From: JACZUI01 sp965216725 | GTDB taxonomy: Bacteria; Actinomycetota; Acidimicrobiia; Spongiisociales; ZC4RG35 | Assembly: GCA_965216725.1 (NCBI GenBank) | Contig: CBDCGI010000010.1 | Span: 1-32,131 of the forward strand | DNA length: 32,131 nt | Direction of reading: 5' to 3' | Shown here: piece by piece, positions 8,195-16,358 of the stretch | Layout of the letters: each line of letters starts with the position of its first letter | How positions within the stretch are numbered: the first letter of the stretch is position 1 | Notes under the pieces: generated by a model | The model's input: only the letters and a program-made list of their open reading frames with translations | The model's database searches: none | Told to the model about the DNA's origin: nothing | Translations under genes and position numbers: made by a program

Positions 8195-8788
8195 CTAGAG
8201 GCCGGAAGCCGACTTGGCGTTCTGGAGCTCGGTGTCGAAGTCCGAAGCCGAAGTGACGTAGGCGCTCACGGCCGCGCGGCGTAGCTCTCCGGTGTCGCTG
8301 GAGCGCAGCCCCTCCACCGCCTCAACGGCGGCGGTGGCGCAGAGATCGATCGCCGTCAGCATCGATGGGTGATTGGTCTCCAGGCCCGTCGGCGGAGTGA
8401 GGGCCTCGACCTCGTCTGCCAACACCTGGGTGTCGGCAGCGACCACGTCCATGCGTTCCCCGGCTTCGGTGAACTCCACTTCCCTGGGGTCGGCGTCGAA
8501 ACCTTCGTTCACGGCGACCAGCTCGGTTTGCAGAGTCTGCAGGTCGGAGTTGATTCGATCCATCTCGGCGAAGTACTCCTCCACCGGACCCTCCACGGTG
8601 CCCCCATTGGAGGGCTCGGTGGTGCTGCCTGCCCCGGCGGTAGTCGTGGTTTCACTACCGGTGACGAGAGTGGTCTCCGTCGAGGCTTCGGGCAGCGCCT
8701 GAACGAAGAAATAGGTGAAGCCGATCATGCCGAGGATCACCAGAGGGAGTATCCATCGGCCCGGTTTCGGGTCGGGGTTGACAGCCAT
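8195..8788 (-). CDS. hypothetical membrane-anchored protein with Ser/Thr-rich linker
   Basis: 197 residues. After a short cytoplasmic N terminus, one membrane helix lies at about residues 13-31. A Thr/Ser/Gly-rich low-complexity linker (about 35-65) and a helical extracytoplasmic domain (about 70-197) follow, the domain rich in Asp, Glu and Ala with weak coiled-coil character. No family recognised. It converges with the nucleoside hydrolase gene (13-base gap) and is divergent from the next gene, which is also a single-pass membrane protein with a low-complexity linker. The two may share a promoter region (8789-8891). Confidence 0.65.
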   Translation of the reverse strand: MAVNPDPKPGRWILPLVILGMIGFTYFFVQALPEASTETTLVTGSETTTTAGAGSTTEPSNGGTVEGPVEEYFAEMDRINSDLQTLQTELVAVNEGFDADPREVEFTEAGERMDVVAADTQVLADEVEALTPPTGLETNHPSMLTAIDLCATAAVEAVEGLRSSDTGELRRAAVSAYVTSASDFDTELQNAKSASGL

Positions 8789-8879
8789 GACTGGCGAAAA
8801 CGATAGCCGTCACACGGTTGGTTCCCAGGTTCTAAGGCGAAGACACCGCGACCCCCTTGTGGCACCCGCTCCAAACTCA

Positions 8880-8885
8880 TACGTT
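8880..8885 (+). promoter_or_regulatory. -10 element TACGTT with leaderless start
   Basis: TANNNT ends exactly 6 bases before ATG 8892. This supports that start over the ATG 177 bases upstream, which would run back through the divergent gene. Confidence 0.45.
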
Positions 8886-8891
8886 CGGGAT

Positions 8892-9737
8892 ATGGAAGGG
8901 GAGACACAACAAACAAGACACGAGACATATGAGCGGATCCCGTGGGAGACCCTGCAAGCGCCTCGTGGAGACCGACAGTGGATTCTCTACGTCGTGGCAG
9001 GGGCACTCGTCGTAGGCGCATTCGGCTATTCGTTTGTCAGCAATCGAACGTCAGCTCCGACACCGGCTCCCGCCGTCGAACCGGTCGCCGTTCCTCCTAC
9101 GGTCCCGTCGTCTGAGCCGGTTCAGGCTCAAGTTCCGGCTCCGGTGACACCACCTCCGGCGCCGGTTGTGGCTTCCGAAGCCGATCTTTATGCCGTGCAT
9201 CCGGAGCGACGGCTCGACCAAGCCCTGGCGCATGCCGAGTGGTTTGCCTCCGAATACTTCACTGTCGATGGCTCCCCGGTTTCGGCGGACTCTCTGGCCG
9301 CTCTGCTCCCGATAGGCATCCCGCAGCCCGCGAGAGACGGCGAGACGTTGGTGTTCGTCGAGTCGGCCCGAGCCGTGGGTGTCGAGGAGCTCGATGGCCT
9401 CACCTACCGGGTTGAAGTCCTGGTTCGTTGGCTAAAGGCGGAAGACGACGGGGTCTACGAGCGGCAACCGGCAACGATGCTGTTGGTGGATGTCGAGGTC
9501 GGCGAGGAAGGCGCCAAGGTCGTCATGCCACCCCAGATAGTGGATATCAGGACAGCGCCTCAGGCTTCTCCGGCCTTGGTGGAAGTCCCCACCGACGTGG
9601 CCGCGATGGCTGTCGAGCAAACCGGCGGGTCGGAAGTGATTGGTGGGGTGGCGGGCGCCGATGGCCGTTGGCAGGTCGTTGTGATGGCCCCTGGACCCGA
9701 CGGGATTGTCAGGCCGCAGACGGTCGTGATTGGCTAA
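8892..9737 (+). CDS. single-pass membrane protein with Pro-rich linker and extracytoplasmic domain
   Basis: 281 residues, unknown function. The hydrophilic N terminus (about 30 residues) precedes a membrane helix (about 33-52, WILYVVAGALVVGAFGY). A Pro/Val/Ala-rich stretch (about 58-95) acts as a spacer. The rest is an alpha/beta domain beginning near LDQALAHAEWFASEYF and including a beta-rich part (YRVEVLVRWLK, MLLVDVEV). This order recalls the extracytoplasmic NTF2-like domains of TcpC-type proteins, but I cannot confirm that. The stop codon overlaps that of the convergent Nfu-like gene by three bases. Confidence 0.65.
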   Translation: MEGETQQTRHETYERIPWETLQAPRGDRQWILYVVAGALVVGAFGYSFVSNRTSAPTPAPAVEPVAVPPTVPSSEPVQAQVPAPVTPPPAPVVASEADLYAVHPERRLDQALAHAEWFASEYFTVDGSPVSADSLAALLPIGIPQPARDGETLVFVESARAVGVEELDGLTYRVEVLVRWLKAEDDGVYERQPATMLLVDVEVGEEGAKVVMPPQIVDIRTAPQASPALVEVPTDVAAMAVEQTGGSEVIGGVAGADGRWQVVVMAPGPDGIVRPQTVVIG

Positions 9738-9991
9738 CCGGGAAACGCAGTCTCGAGAATCTCCGTGGCCTCGGACTGGATCGACGGCCAGGCGCCTTCC
9801 AGTGTCTTGGTGACCGTCACGAAATCGGTCGTGAAGAAAACGGCGGTGACACCCGGAATCTCGAGGAGTTGACGTGCGAAATCCTCGCTCGGGTCGCTGC
9901 CGGCTACGTATGTCATCGGGCCTCCCACGGGCACGCCGACACTGAACTTCATGGCGTTGGGGTTGGGTGTCGGGCTGGCGGTGACGGGCAT
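9734..9991 (-). CDS. Nfu/NifU N-terminal domain protein
   Basis: 85 residues. The sequence contains TPNPNAMKF, GDP/GSDPSEDFARQLLEIPGVTAVFFTTDFVTVTK and a final EILETAFPG, the full layout of the Nfu_N domain (PF08712). That domain is found at the N terminus of Nfu iron-sulfur carriers or as a stand-alone small protein. The C-terminal CxxC cluster-binding domain is absent, so it cannot itself hold a cluster as Nfu does. Its stand-alone role is not established. It is not evidence for nitrogen fixation. It is followed within 10 bases, upstream on the same strand, by the end of a tiny membrane-peptide gene. Confidence 0.8.
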   Translation of the reverse strand: MPVTASPTPNPNAMKFSVGVPVGGPMTYVAGSDPSEDFARQLLEIPGVTAVFFTTDFVTVTKTLEGAWPSIQSEATEILETAFPG

Positions 9992-10000
9992 AGCCGCACC

Positions 10001-10108
10001 TTACCTGTGACGGTTGTGGGTGGATTCGCGCTCTGGGATGAGGAAGAGAACCAATCCATATGCCAATAGTGCTATCGATTGGATCTGCAACGCTCGGGTG
10101 AGAAACAT
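10001..10108 (-). CDS. 35-residue predicted membrane peptide
   Basis: A short open frame begins at ATG 10108, only 4 bases after a perfect AAGGAGG (10113-10119 on the complementary strand), the strongest class of ribosome-binding site in the window. The peptide has a hydrophobic helix of about 18 residues (IQSIALLAYGLVLFLIP) flanked by Arg-containing ends and a basic, His/Arg-rich tail, so it would sit in the membrane. It lies 9 bases upstream of the Nfu-like gene and is probably co-transcribed with it. No family recognised. Confidence 0.55.
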   Translation of the reverse strand: MFLTRALQIQSIALLAYGLVLFLIPERESTHNRHR

Positions 10109-10226
10109 GTCGCCTCCTTGACAATCTCGAGCGTTTGCCGACCCTACTCCTTCCCGAGGATCGTGCTTTCGCTCGTAACGATCAGGTAACGGGATCGTGC
10201 CACACTGGCTAACAGGTGGTCGGACA

Positions 10227-11420
10227 GTGACAAGAGCGAGGATTGCGGGACTCGGTGCCTTCACGCTGGCTGTCGGATGGCTGGCTTGGGGTCTCATAGA
10301 TATGACTCTTCACGATGGGTGGTCGAATCTCAGTGACCCCGGTGAAGGGCTCTTCCTCCCATTGGTGGTTATGGCGTTTTCCTTCACCGGGCTCCTGCTG
10401 GTCTTCAAAGTTCCCGAAAACCGAATGGGCTGGATCTATCTCCTCTCCGGAGTTCTGGGAGGCATATCCATAGCGTTCACAGGTCCGGCCATGGCCATCG
10501 ATCCCTCTACCCCCGGTTGGGCGTACCGGGCTGTGATAGGCCAGGCCTTCTACTTCCCTTGGATCCTGGCGACGATTGCACTCCCCGTGATGTTGTTCCC
10601 GACCGGCCGACCTCCATCACCACGCTGGCGGTGGGCCGTGCGGATCATCACGGTCGCGATGGTGTGGGGCCTGCTTGGCTTCCTTACCGTGTCGGAGCTC
10701 GAGCTGGAGCATGATTCCTCGGGCGTTTTGACCGTCGAGAACCCCATCGACATCGGTCTGCTCGAACCTCTGACTTCGCCACCGTTGAGTATTTTCGCTT
10801 TTGGGCTGCTCTTGATCAGCCTGTTGACTCCGATCGTCTCCATGGTGGTTCGGTACAGGGGCAGCCAGGGCGTGGCGCGGCTTCAGCTCAAGTGGTTTCT
10901 CTTCGTCGCCGCCTTCGCCGGCGTAGGCCTTGCACTCACCTACACCATCGGCGAGCTCGATTCGCCGCCCTTCTGGCTCGACGCAGCAACCTTCGTCGGA
11001 GTGGTCGGGTTGTTGGCCATCCCTGTCGCCACTGGGCTCGCGATCGTCAGGTACCGCCTCTACGAGATCGACCGGCTGATCAGCCGGACAATCAGTTATG
11101 GCCTTCTGATTGCGATTCTCGCTGGGGTCTACTTCGGTGGCGTGCTCGCCATCGGCCTCGTGCTCCCGTCAGACGATCCGATAACTGTTGCGGGGTCGAC
11201 TTTGCTGATCGTCGTGTTGTTCAACCCCATCCGGCGTTGGGTTCAGGAGCGAATCGACCGTCGTTTCTACCGAACCCGTTACGACGGTGAGATAGTGCTT
11301 GACCAGTTGACCGGACGCCTCAGGGATCAGCTGGACATGGCCGAGCTTGCGGACGAATTGAAGACGGCGGCCGAGTCGGCGGTTCGCCCTTCCAGTATCG
11401 GGGTGTGGGTTCGGAGCTAG
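10227..11420 (+). CDS. multi-pass membrane protein resembling sensor regions of actinobacterial kinases
   Basis: About 397 residues from GTG 10227 (the frame is open 30 bases further to 10197). Roughly nine hydrophobic segments span residues about 8-300. A cytoplasmic tail follows with NPIRRWVQERIDRRFYRTRYDGE and a helix LDQLTGRLRDQLDMAELADELKTAAESAVRPSSIGVWVRS. That tail, with a VxPssvxvWvR end, is found in a family of actinobacterial membrane proteins and histidine-kinase sensor halves. No HisKA or HATPase domain follows; the protein simply stops, and I see no kinase remnant after it. It may therefore be a stand-alone sensor-like protein. Function unknown. Confidence 0.7.
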   Translation: MTRARIAGLGAFTLAVGWLAWGLIDMTLHDGWSNLSDPGEGLFLPLVVMAFSFTGLLLVFKVPENRMGWIYLLSGVLGGISIAFTGPAMAIDPSTPGWAYRAVIGQAFYFPWILATIALPVMLFPTGRPPSPRWRWAVRIITVAMVWGLLGFLTVSELELEHDSSGVLTVENPIDIGLLEPLTSPPLSIFAFGLLLISLLTPIVSMVVRYRGSQGVARLQLKWFLFVAAFAGVGLALTYTIGELDSPPFWLDAATFVGVVGLLAIPVATGLAIVRYRLYEIDRLISRTISYGLLIAILAGVYFGGVLAIGLVLPSDDPITVAGSTLLIVVLFNPIRRWVQERIDRRFYRTRYDGEIVLDQLTGRLRDQLDMAELADELKTAAESAVRPSSIGVWVRS

Positions 11421-11499
11421 AAAAGGTGTCCTGGTGGCGGGTTTCCGTTCGTAGGTAACGTGAACGCGGGAACAGCCCGCACCAACATGAGGAGAACTC

Positions 11500-11871
11500 A
11501 TGAGCCAGTACCTGTTGTCAACCTTTGCGGTCGAGGGAAACGTACCCAACTCGCCCAGCACCCCCGATGAGATGCAAGCGTTCATGAAGCGAGTCGCGGA
11601 GCTCGAGTCCGAGATGGATGAGAAGGGCGTGTTTGTCTTCGGGGGAGCGCTCCACGGTCCGGACGCGTCCACCGTCGTCCGCCAGAACGGCGGCGAGATC
11701 CTCCTCACCGACGGTCCCTTTGCCGAGTCCAAAGAGCACATCGCAGGTTTCTACATCATCAACGCCGACGACTTGGACGACGCGTTGGCATGGGCCCAAA
11801 AGGTGGTGGATGCCATTCAGCACCCCATCGAAGTGCGGCCTTTCGCCGCGTCGGGGCGCGTCCAAGTGTGA
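11500..11871 (+). CDS. YCII/DGPF-domain protein (partner of ECF42 sigma factor)
   Basis: 123 residues. Recognised as the YCII-related family by MSQYLLSTF, then GGALHGPDASTVVR and the diagnostic LTDGPFAESKEHIAGFYII, which carries the DGPF motif. These small ferredoxin-fold proteins are consistently encoded with ECF42 sigma factors. Their molecular role is not settled; some YCII proteins have weak hydrolase-like activity. GAGGAG (11489-11494) sits 5 bases before the ATG. A small hairpin (GCGGG/CCCGC, 11466-11480) lies in the 5' leader. The stop overlaps the sigma-factor start as GTGA. Confidence 0.88.
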   Translation: MSQYLLSTFAVEGNVPNSPSTPDEMQAFMKRVAELESEMDEKGVFVFGGALHGPDASTVVRQNGGEILLTDGPFAESKEHIAGFYIINADDLDDALAWAQKVVDAIQHPIEVRPFAASGRVQV

Positions 11872-13103
11872 CGTCGGAGGACCGGGACAACTCCGCAGCT
11901 TCAATCGAGCAAGCCTTTCGGGATGCTCACGGACAGGCTGTGGCCACCCTGGTTCGGGTCTTCGGCGATATCTCACTTGCCGAGGACGCAGTCCAGGACG
12001 CGTTCCTGGTGGCCTCCGAGAGATGGGGCCGCAATGGCATTCCGCCCAACCCTGCAGGTTGGATCGTCACCACGGCAAGGAACCGGGCCATCGACGACCT
12101 GCGTCGCTCGGCCCGAGGTCGGGAGTTGCATGATGAATTCGGCCGAGCTCAAAGCCCTCCGGATGCGACTGACCACCTGGAGGAGCCCGAGGTGGTGGGT
12201 GACGACAGACTGCGGCTGATCTTCACTTGTTGTCACCCCGCTTTGCGGTTGGAGCATCAAGTGGCCTTGACCCTGCGCCTGCTCGGCGGATTGTCCACGC
12301 CGGAGGTGGCACGATCGTTTCTGGTCAGCGAATCGGCGATGGCGAAACGGCTGACCAGGGCGAAATACAAGATCAAGGCCGCCAACATTCCATATCGGGT
12401 GCCCTCGGAAGCCGACCTACCCGACCGCCTCCACGCCGTCCTGTCGGTCCTCTACCTCATCTACAACACCGGTGCCGACGATGTTGCGAGATCCGCATTG
12501 CGCAAAGAAGCGATTCGGCTTGCCCGGGCTTTGGCCGACCTCATGCCTGATGAGCCCGAGACCGCGGGCCTCCTCGCCCTGCTGTTACTGAACGAATCGC
12601 GGATGACAGCGCGCTATCAGGATGGTGACATCGTCCTGCTTGCCGACCAGGACCGCACGCTGTGGGACCCAAACCTCATCGAAGAGGGACAAGGGATCGT
12701 TCGAGCCTGTATCCGCCGGGGAAGGCCCGGACCGTTTCAGATCCAGGCTGCCATTCAGGCTGTCCATAGTCATGCGCAATCATTCGAGGCAACTGACTGG
12801 ACGCAGATCACCGTCCTGTACGACCAGCTCTATGAGCTCAGCCCCACTCCGGTCATTGCCCTCAATCGGGCTATCGCTCGTGGCGAGATCTTCGGTGCGG
12901 AAGCGGCTCTCGAAGAGATCGACGAGGTAGCGGACGACATCCCGGGATACCACTGGGTGCACGCGGCACAGGGCGAGATGCTGCATCGCCTGGGCAGGAT
13001 CGGTCGGGCGCGACGCTCCTACGCGAAGGCATTGCAACTCGCCGACAACGAGGCTGACTCGAGATTTCTGAAACGGCGGCTGGAGGATCTCGACAATGCC
13101 TGA
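11868..13103 (+). CDS. ECF42-type RNA polymerase sigma factor with TPR-like C-terminal extension
   Basis: 411 residues, about twice the size of a simple ECF factor. Region 2 is at about residues 10-80 (FGDISLAEDAVQDAFLVASERW...NPAGWIVTTARNRAIDDLRR). Region 4 is at about 120-175 (HQVALTLRLLGGLSTPEVARSFLVSESAMAKRLTRAKYKI). The long helical C terminus (about 185-411) contains the typical LPDRLHAVLSVLYLIYNTG, ALNRAIA and a TPR-like end (HAAQGEMLHRLGRIGRARRSYAKAL). This is the ECF42 architecture, in which the extension rather than a classical anti-sigma is thought to control activity. It is translationally coupled to the DGPF gene by a 4-base overlap, and its own end overlaps the AlkD-like gene by 8 bases. 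Confidence 0.92.
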   Translation: MTSEDRDNSAASIEQAFRDAHGQAVATLVRVFGDISLAEDAVQDAFLVASERWGRNGIPPNPAGWIVTTARNRAIDDLRRSARGRELHDEFGRAQSPPDATDHLEEPEVVGDDRLRLIFTCCHPALRLEHQVALTLRLLGGLSTPEVARSFLVSESAMAKRLTRAKYKIKAANIPYRVPSEADLPDRLHAVLSVLYLIYNTGADDVARSALRKEAIRLARALADLMPDEPETAGLLALLLLNESRMTARYQDGDIVLLADQDRTLWDPNLIEEGQGIVRACIRRGRPGPFQIQAAIQAVHSHAQSFEATDWTQITVLYDQLYELSPTPVIALNRAIARGEIFGAEAALEEIDEVADDIPGYHWVHAAQGEMLHRLGRIGRARRSYAKALQLADNEADSRFLKRRLEDLDNA

Positions 13104-13806
13104 GGTGAGTCCTGCGTGGGTCACGGAGGCCTGCAGATTCGCATCATCCGAGCTGGCCGCCCTGGGAGACACGACGAAGGCCGCCGGGATGCAGGCGTAC
13201 ATGAAGACCGACATGCCCTTCTACGGGGTCCAGAGCCCCCAGCTCAAGCAGGTGCTGAGGCGTCTCACCGAGCGTTTCCCGCTGCAGACCAGGGAGGAAT
13301 ACGAGCAGCTGGTGTTGGCCCTTTGGGTCCTCCCTCAGCGTGAAGAGAAGTACCTCGCGCAGAGGATTGCCAGCAAGCACAAAATCTTCATCGTGCCCGA
13401 CTCGATGCACATCTACCGGCTCTTCATCACCGAGGGCCAATGGTGGGACTTCGTCGACGAGGCGGCCACCCACCAGGTGAGAGAGCTGGTGCGCAACTAC
13501 CCCAACGAGGCCTGGCCCGAGGTCGACACTTGGGTCGATTCCGATGACATGTGGCTTCGGCGAGCTTCGATCATCTGCCAGATCGGCCTCAAGGAACAGA
13601 CCGACACCGGACGGCTGTTCTCGTTCTGTGAGCGCCGGATGGGCGAGCCCGAGTTCTTCATCCGCAAGGCCATCGGGTGGGCCCTGCGCGAGTACGCCAA
13701 GACCGACCCGGACGCCGTCGTCGACTTCGTCACTAGGCACCGGGAGTCGTTGTCGGGGCTGTCCTACCGGGAGGCGACTAAGCACATCGGCGACTTGCTT
13801 CCCTGA
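13096..13806 (+). CDS. AlkD-like DNA alkylation repair protein
   Basis: 236 residues made of helical HEAT-like repeats. Family signatures are YMKTDMPFYGVQSPQLKQVLR near the N terminus, QWWDFVDEAATH, and FIRKAIGWALREYAKTDP in the C-terminal half. The WWDxVD and the Trp in IGWALREY correspond to the residues that in AlkD glycosylase contact and excise N3- and N7-alkylated bases, so the active site looks intact. It overlaps the sigma-factor gene by 8 bases. This raises the possibility that alkylation repair belongs to that regulator's transcription unit (inference). Confidence 0.88.
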   Translation: MPEVSPAWVTEACRFASSELAALGDTTKAAGMQAYMKTDMPFYGVQSPQLKQVLRRLTERFPLQTREEYEQLVLALWVLPQREEKYLAQRIASKHKIFIVPDSMHIYRLFITEGQWWDFVDEAATHQVRELVRNYPNEAWPEVDTWVDSDDMWLRRASIICQIGLKEQTDTGRLFSFCERRMGEPEFFIRKAIGWALREYAKTDPDAVVDFVTRHRESLSGLSYREATKHIGDLLP

Positions 13807-13827
13807 AGTCATGATGGCGTGCCCGGG

Positions 13828-13833
13828 TACGCT
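13828..13833 (+). promoter_or_regulatory. -10 element TACGCT with leaderless start for glcD
   Basis: TANNNT ends exactly 6 bases before GTG 13840. It argues for that start and against the ATG at 13819, and separates the glc operon from the upstream sigma/AlkD unit. Confidence 0.45.
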
Positions 13834-13839
13834 CACCGG

Positions 13840-15264
13840 GTGAGCCTCATCGCCGATCTCCGTGTCCTGCTCGGTGACGACCGGGTTCTCACCGAGCCGG
13901 TGGAGCTGTATCTGTACTCCAAAGACGCTTCTCTGATGCGTGGCCAACCCACATGTGTGGCGATCCCCGACACCACCGACGAGGTAGCCGAGATCACCAG
14001 AATCGCCGAAGCCCACGGCGCTCCGATCGTCGCCCGGGGCGCTGGCACCGGTCTGGCCGCAGGCGCCAGTCCCACGGAAGGCGGGGTTGTGGTGGCGCTG
14101 ACACGTCTCAACACGATCGATCTCGACGTGCCGAACCGGATGGCGTGGGTGGGTGCCGGTGTCATCAATCTCGACCTGAGCAAGGCCGCGGAGCCTCACG
14201 GGCTCCACTTCGCCCCGGACCCCTCGTCGCAATCGGCTTGCACGATCGGTGGCAACATCGCTAACAACTCGGGAGGTGCCCACTGTCTTGCAGAAGGTGC
14301 CACCACCAGTCACGTGCTAGCCGTCGAAGTGGTGCTGGCGGGAGGGGAGATCGTGGTCTTCGGAACGGCTGCTCCCGACCCCTCGGGACTCGACATCAAG
14401 GGCTTGATCGTGGGCTCGGAGGGCACCCTGGGGATCGTCACCCGGGCGCTGGTCAGGCTGATCCCGATCGATCGCGCGGTCCGGACGCTTCTCATCGATT
14501 ATCCGACACTCGAGGGAGCGACAAAGACGGTGTCCGGTGTGATCGCATCGGGTCTGATTCCGGCGGCCTTGGAGATAATGGACCAGAACATGATGGTGGC
14601 GGTGGAGAACTGGCTCCAGGCCGGTTTCCCCACGGAATCGGCGGCAGTGCTGCTGGCAGAAGTAGCTGGTGAACCGGAGGCGGTCGTCGCCGAGGCAGAG
14701 CTGATCGCGGCCATTGCACGAAGCAACGAGGCTTCGGGTGTCCGGGTGGCGGCCGATGCGGCGGAGCGGGAGGAGCTGTGGCTGGGAAGGAAGTCTGCCT
14801 TCGGTGCGATGGCCCAGGTATCACCCGACTACTACCTGCACGACACGGTGGTACCCCGTCGTTTTCTCGCCGAGACGATGACCGAAGTGCAGGCCATCGC
14901 CGACCGACATGACCTGCTGACCTACAACGTGTTCCACGCCGGGGACGGGAACCTCCATCCCTTGATCCCCTTCGATGCCTCGGAGGAGGGCATGCTGGAA
15001 AAGGTCCACGCGGCCGGTGAGGAGATGGTTGCCGCCTGTATCAGTCGCGGCGGCGCCCTGTCAGGGGAACACGGCATCGGACTCGAGAAACGAGACTTGA
15101 TGGGTAGGACCTTCTCCGACGTCGACCTCGATGCCCAAGCCCGGGTCAAGGAGGCATTTGACCCACGATCGGTGTTCAACCCGGCCAAGGTGCTGCCAGA
15201 GGGATCACGCTGTTTCGACTTCGGGGGTGTCCGAAGGGAGATACCCGACGGGGCCTGGGTGTGA
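13840..15264 (+). CDS. glcD: glycolate oxidase subunit GlcD (FAD-linked)
   Basis: 474 residues, the usual length. It is an FAD-dependent 2-hydroxyacid dehydrogenase of the VAO/PCMH fold, the catalytic subunit that oxidises glycolate (or D-lactate) to glyoxylate. Visible features are the FAD-binding PIVARGAGTGLAAGA, the loop PSSQSACTIGGNIANNSGG, GLIVGSEGTLGIVT, and C-terminal VFHAGDGNLHP and SGEHGIGLEKRD, which carry the conserved His and Glu of the active site. The start is GTG 13840, fixed by the promoter element. Its end overlaps glcE as GTGA. The presence of glcE and glcF as separate subunits favours glycolate oxidase over a stand-alone D-lactate dehydrogenase. Confidence 0.93.
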   Translation: MSLIADLRVLLGDDRVLTEPVELYLYSKDASLMRGQPTCVAIPDTTDEVAEITRIAEAHGAPIVARGAGTGLAAGASPTEGGVVVALTRLNTIDLDVPNRMAWVGAGVINLDLSKAAEPHGLHFAPDPSSQSACTIGGNIANNSGGAHCLAEGATTSHVLAVEVVLAGGEIVVFGTAAPDPSGLDIKGLIVGSEGTLGIVTRALVRLIPIDRAVRTLLIDYPTLEGATKTVSGVIASGLIPAALEIMDQNMMVAVENWLQAGFPTESAAVLLAEVAGEPEAVVAEAELIAAIARSNEASGVRVAADAAEREELWLGRKSAFGAMAQVSPDYYLHDTVVPRRFLAETMTEVQAIADRHDLLTYNVFHAGDGNLHPLIPFDASEEGMLEKVHAAGEEMVAACISRGGALSGEHGIGLEKRDLMGRTFSDVDLDAQARVKEAFDPRSVFNPAKVLPEGSRCFDFGGVRREIPDGAWV

Positions 15265-16358
15265 ACCACCCGGACGCGATCCTCCGTCTCGAGGCGGAGC
15301 TGGCAGATGTCCCTTCAGAAGCTGTGGGGTTACGCCCCACCAACGAAGACGACCTCGCCTGGGTGCTTCGCTACGCCACCGAGCATCAGCTGGTGGTCGA
15401 TGTCCGCGGTGGCGGCTCTCATCACGGATATGGCTCCCCCTGGCCGCCCAATTTGGTTGTCTCGATGGCTGCCTTCGATGAGCTGGTCGAGTGGAATCCC
15501 GACGATCTGACCGTCGTCGCCGGAGCCGGGATGCCGGTGGCCCGCCTCGAGGCCATGTTGGCCGAGCAGTCGCAGACCGCCGTGTTACCCGAGCATCCCG
15601 GAGAGGCAACGATAGGGGGAGTGGTCTCAGCCGGTCTCTCATCGCTGCGACGGGCTCGACTCCTCGGGACGAGGGAGCGGGTGCTCCAAGCCACTGTGGT
15701 CACCGGCGACGGCCGAGTGGTCACCAGCGGAGGCAGGGTGGTGAAGAACGTGAGCGGTTACGACCTGCCTCGCGCAGTGGTCGGTGCTTTCGGGGCATTG
15801 GGTGTCGTCACTCAGGTGTGTCTCAAGGTGCTTCCCGTCCCATCATCTGCGATCACGGTTGAGATGGACTCGATCGGTCAAGCAACGGAGCTAGCCAGAC
15901 CCCTCGCCGTTCTCCAAACCAACCAAAGCACACAGCTCTTTCATTGGGGTACCGAATCCGAGCTGGAGGCGGTGATGGGCCGTCTTGGCGGCTCAACTCA
16001 GCCTGGCCTCCGGTGGCCGACAGACCCTGAGGGCCCTCTGAAGTGGTCGCTCCGAGTCCCCCCGGCCCTCACATCCGAGGCGATCGAGAATCTCCCGGAG
16101 GGATGGCGGTATCTCGCGATCCACGGGGTGGGGGAGATCCGGATAGCGTCCGACTCCAGGGCGGGAGCAGTTGAGCTAAGGGGTTGGGCCGAGTCGGCCG
16201 GAGGTGGCCTCGTCGTTACCGAAGCGCCGCCGGCCTCGCTACCCGGTTTCGACCCGTGGGGGAAGGCACCGCCCGGCCTGGACCTGCAGCGCCGCCTGAT
16301 CGCACAGTTCGATCCGGGGAGGGTGATCAACCCGGGCCGCCTTCCCGGAGGGCTGTGA
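15261..16358 (+). CDS. glcE: glycolate oxidase FAD-binding subunit GlcE
   Basis: 365 residues, the short form of the FAD-linked oxidase fold expected for GlcE. The FAD domain shows VVDVRGGGSHHGYG, IGGVVSAGLSSLRRARLLGTRERVLQ and VVKNVSGYDLPRAVVGAFGALGVVTQVCLKVLP. The last is the hallmark KNVSGYDL region of GlcE. It ends in DPGRVINPGRLPGG, the common C-terminal motif of these proteins. The GTG start overlaps the glcD stop and the stop overlaps the glcF start, so the three subunits are translationally coupled. It should form the membrane-associated GlcDEF complex. Confidence 0.92.
   Translation: MNHPDAILRLEAELADVPSEAVGLRPTNEDDLAWVLRYATEHQLVVDVRGGGSHHGYGSPWPPNLVVSMAAFDELVEWNPDDLTVVAGAGMPVARLEAMLAEQSQTAVLPEHPGEATIGGVVSAGLSSLRRARLLGTRERVLQATVVTGDGRVVTSGGRVVKNVSGYDLPRAVVGAFGALGVVTQVCLKVLPVPSSAITVEMDSIGQATELARPLAVLQTNQSTQLFHWGTESELEAVMGRLGGSTQPGLRWPTDPEGPLKWSLRVPPALTSEAIENLPEGWRYLAIHGVGEIRIASDSRAGAVELRGWAESAGGGLVVTEAPPASLPGFDPWGKAPPGLDLQRRLIAQFDPGRVINPGRLPGGL

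Noticed and set aside
9734..9991. Evidence of nitrogen fixation from a NifU-like name
   Set aside because: The protein is only the Nfu N-terminal domain, widespread outside nitrogen fixers; no nif genes are present.
10227..11420. Truncated histidine kinase pseudogene
   Set aside because: The C-terminal ending resembles complete family members that stop there, and no kinase-domain remnant lies downstream before 11500.
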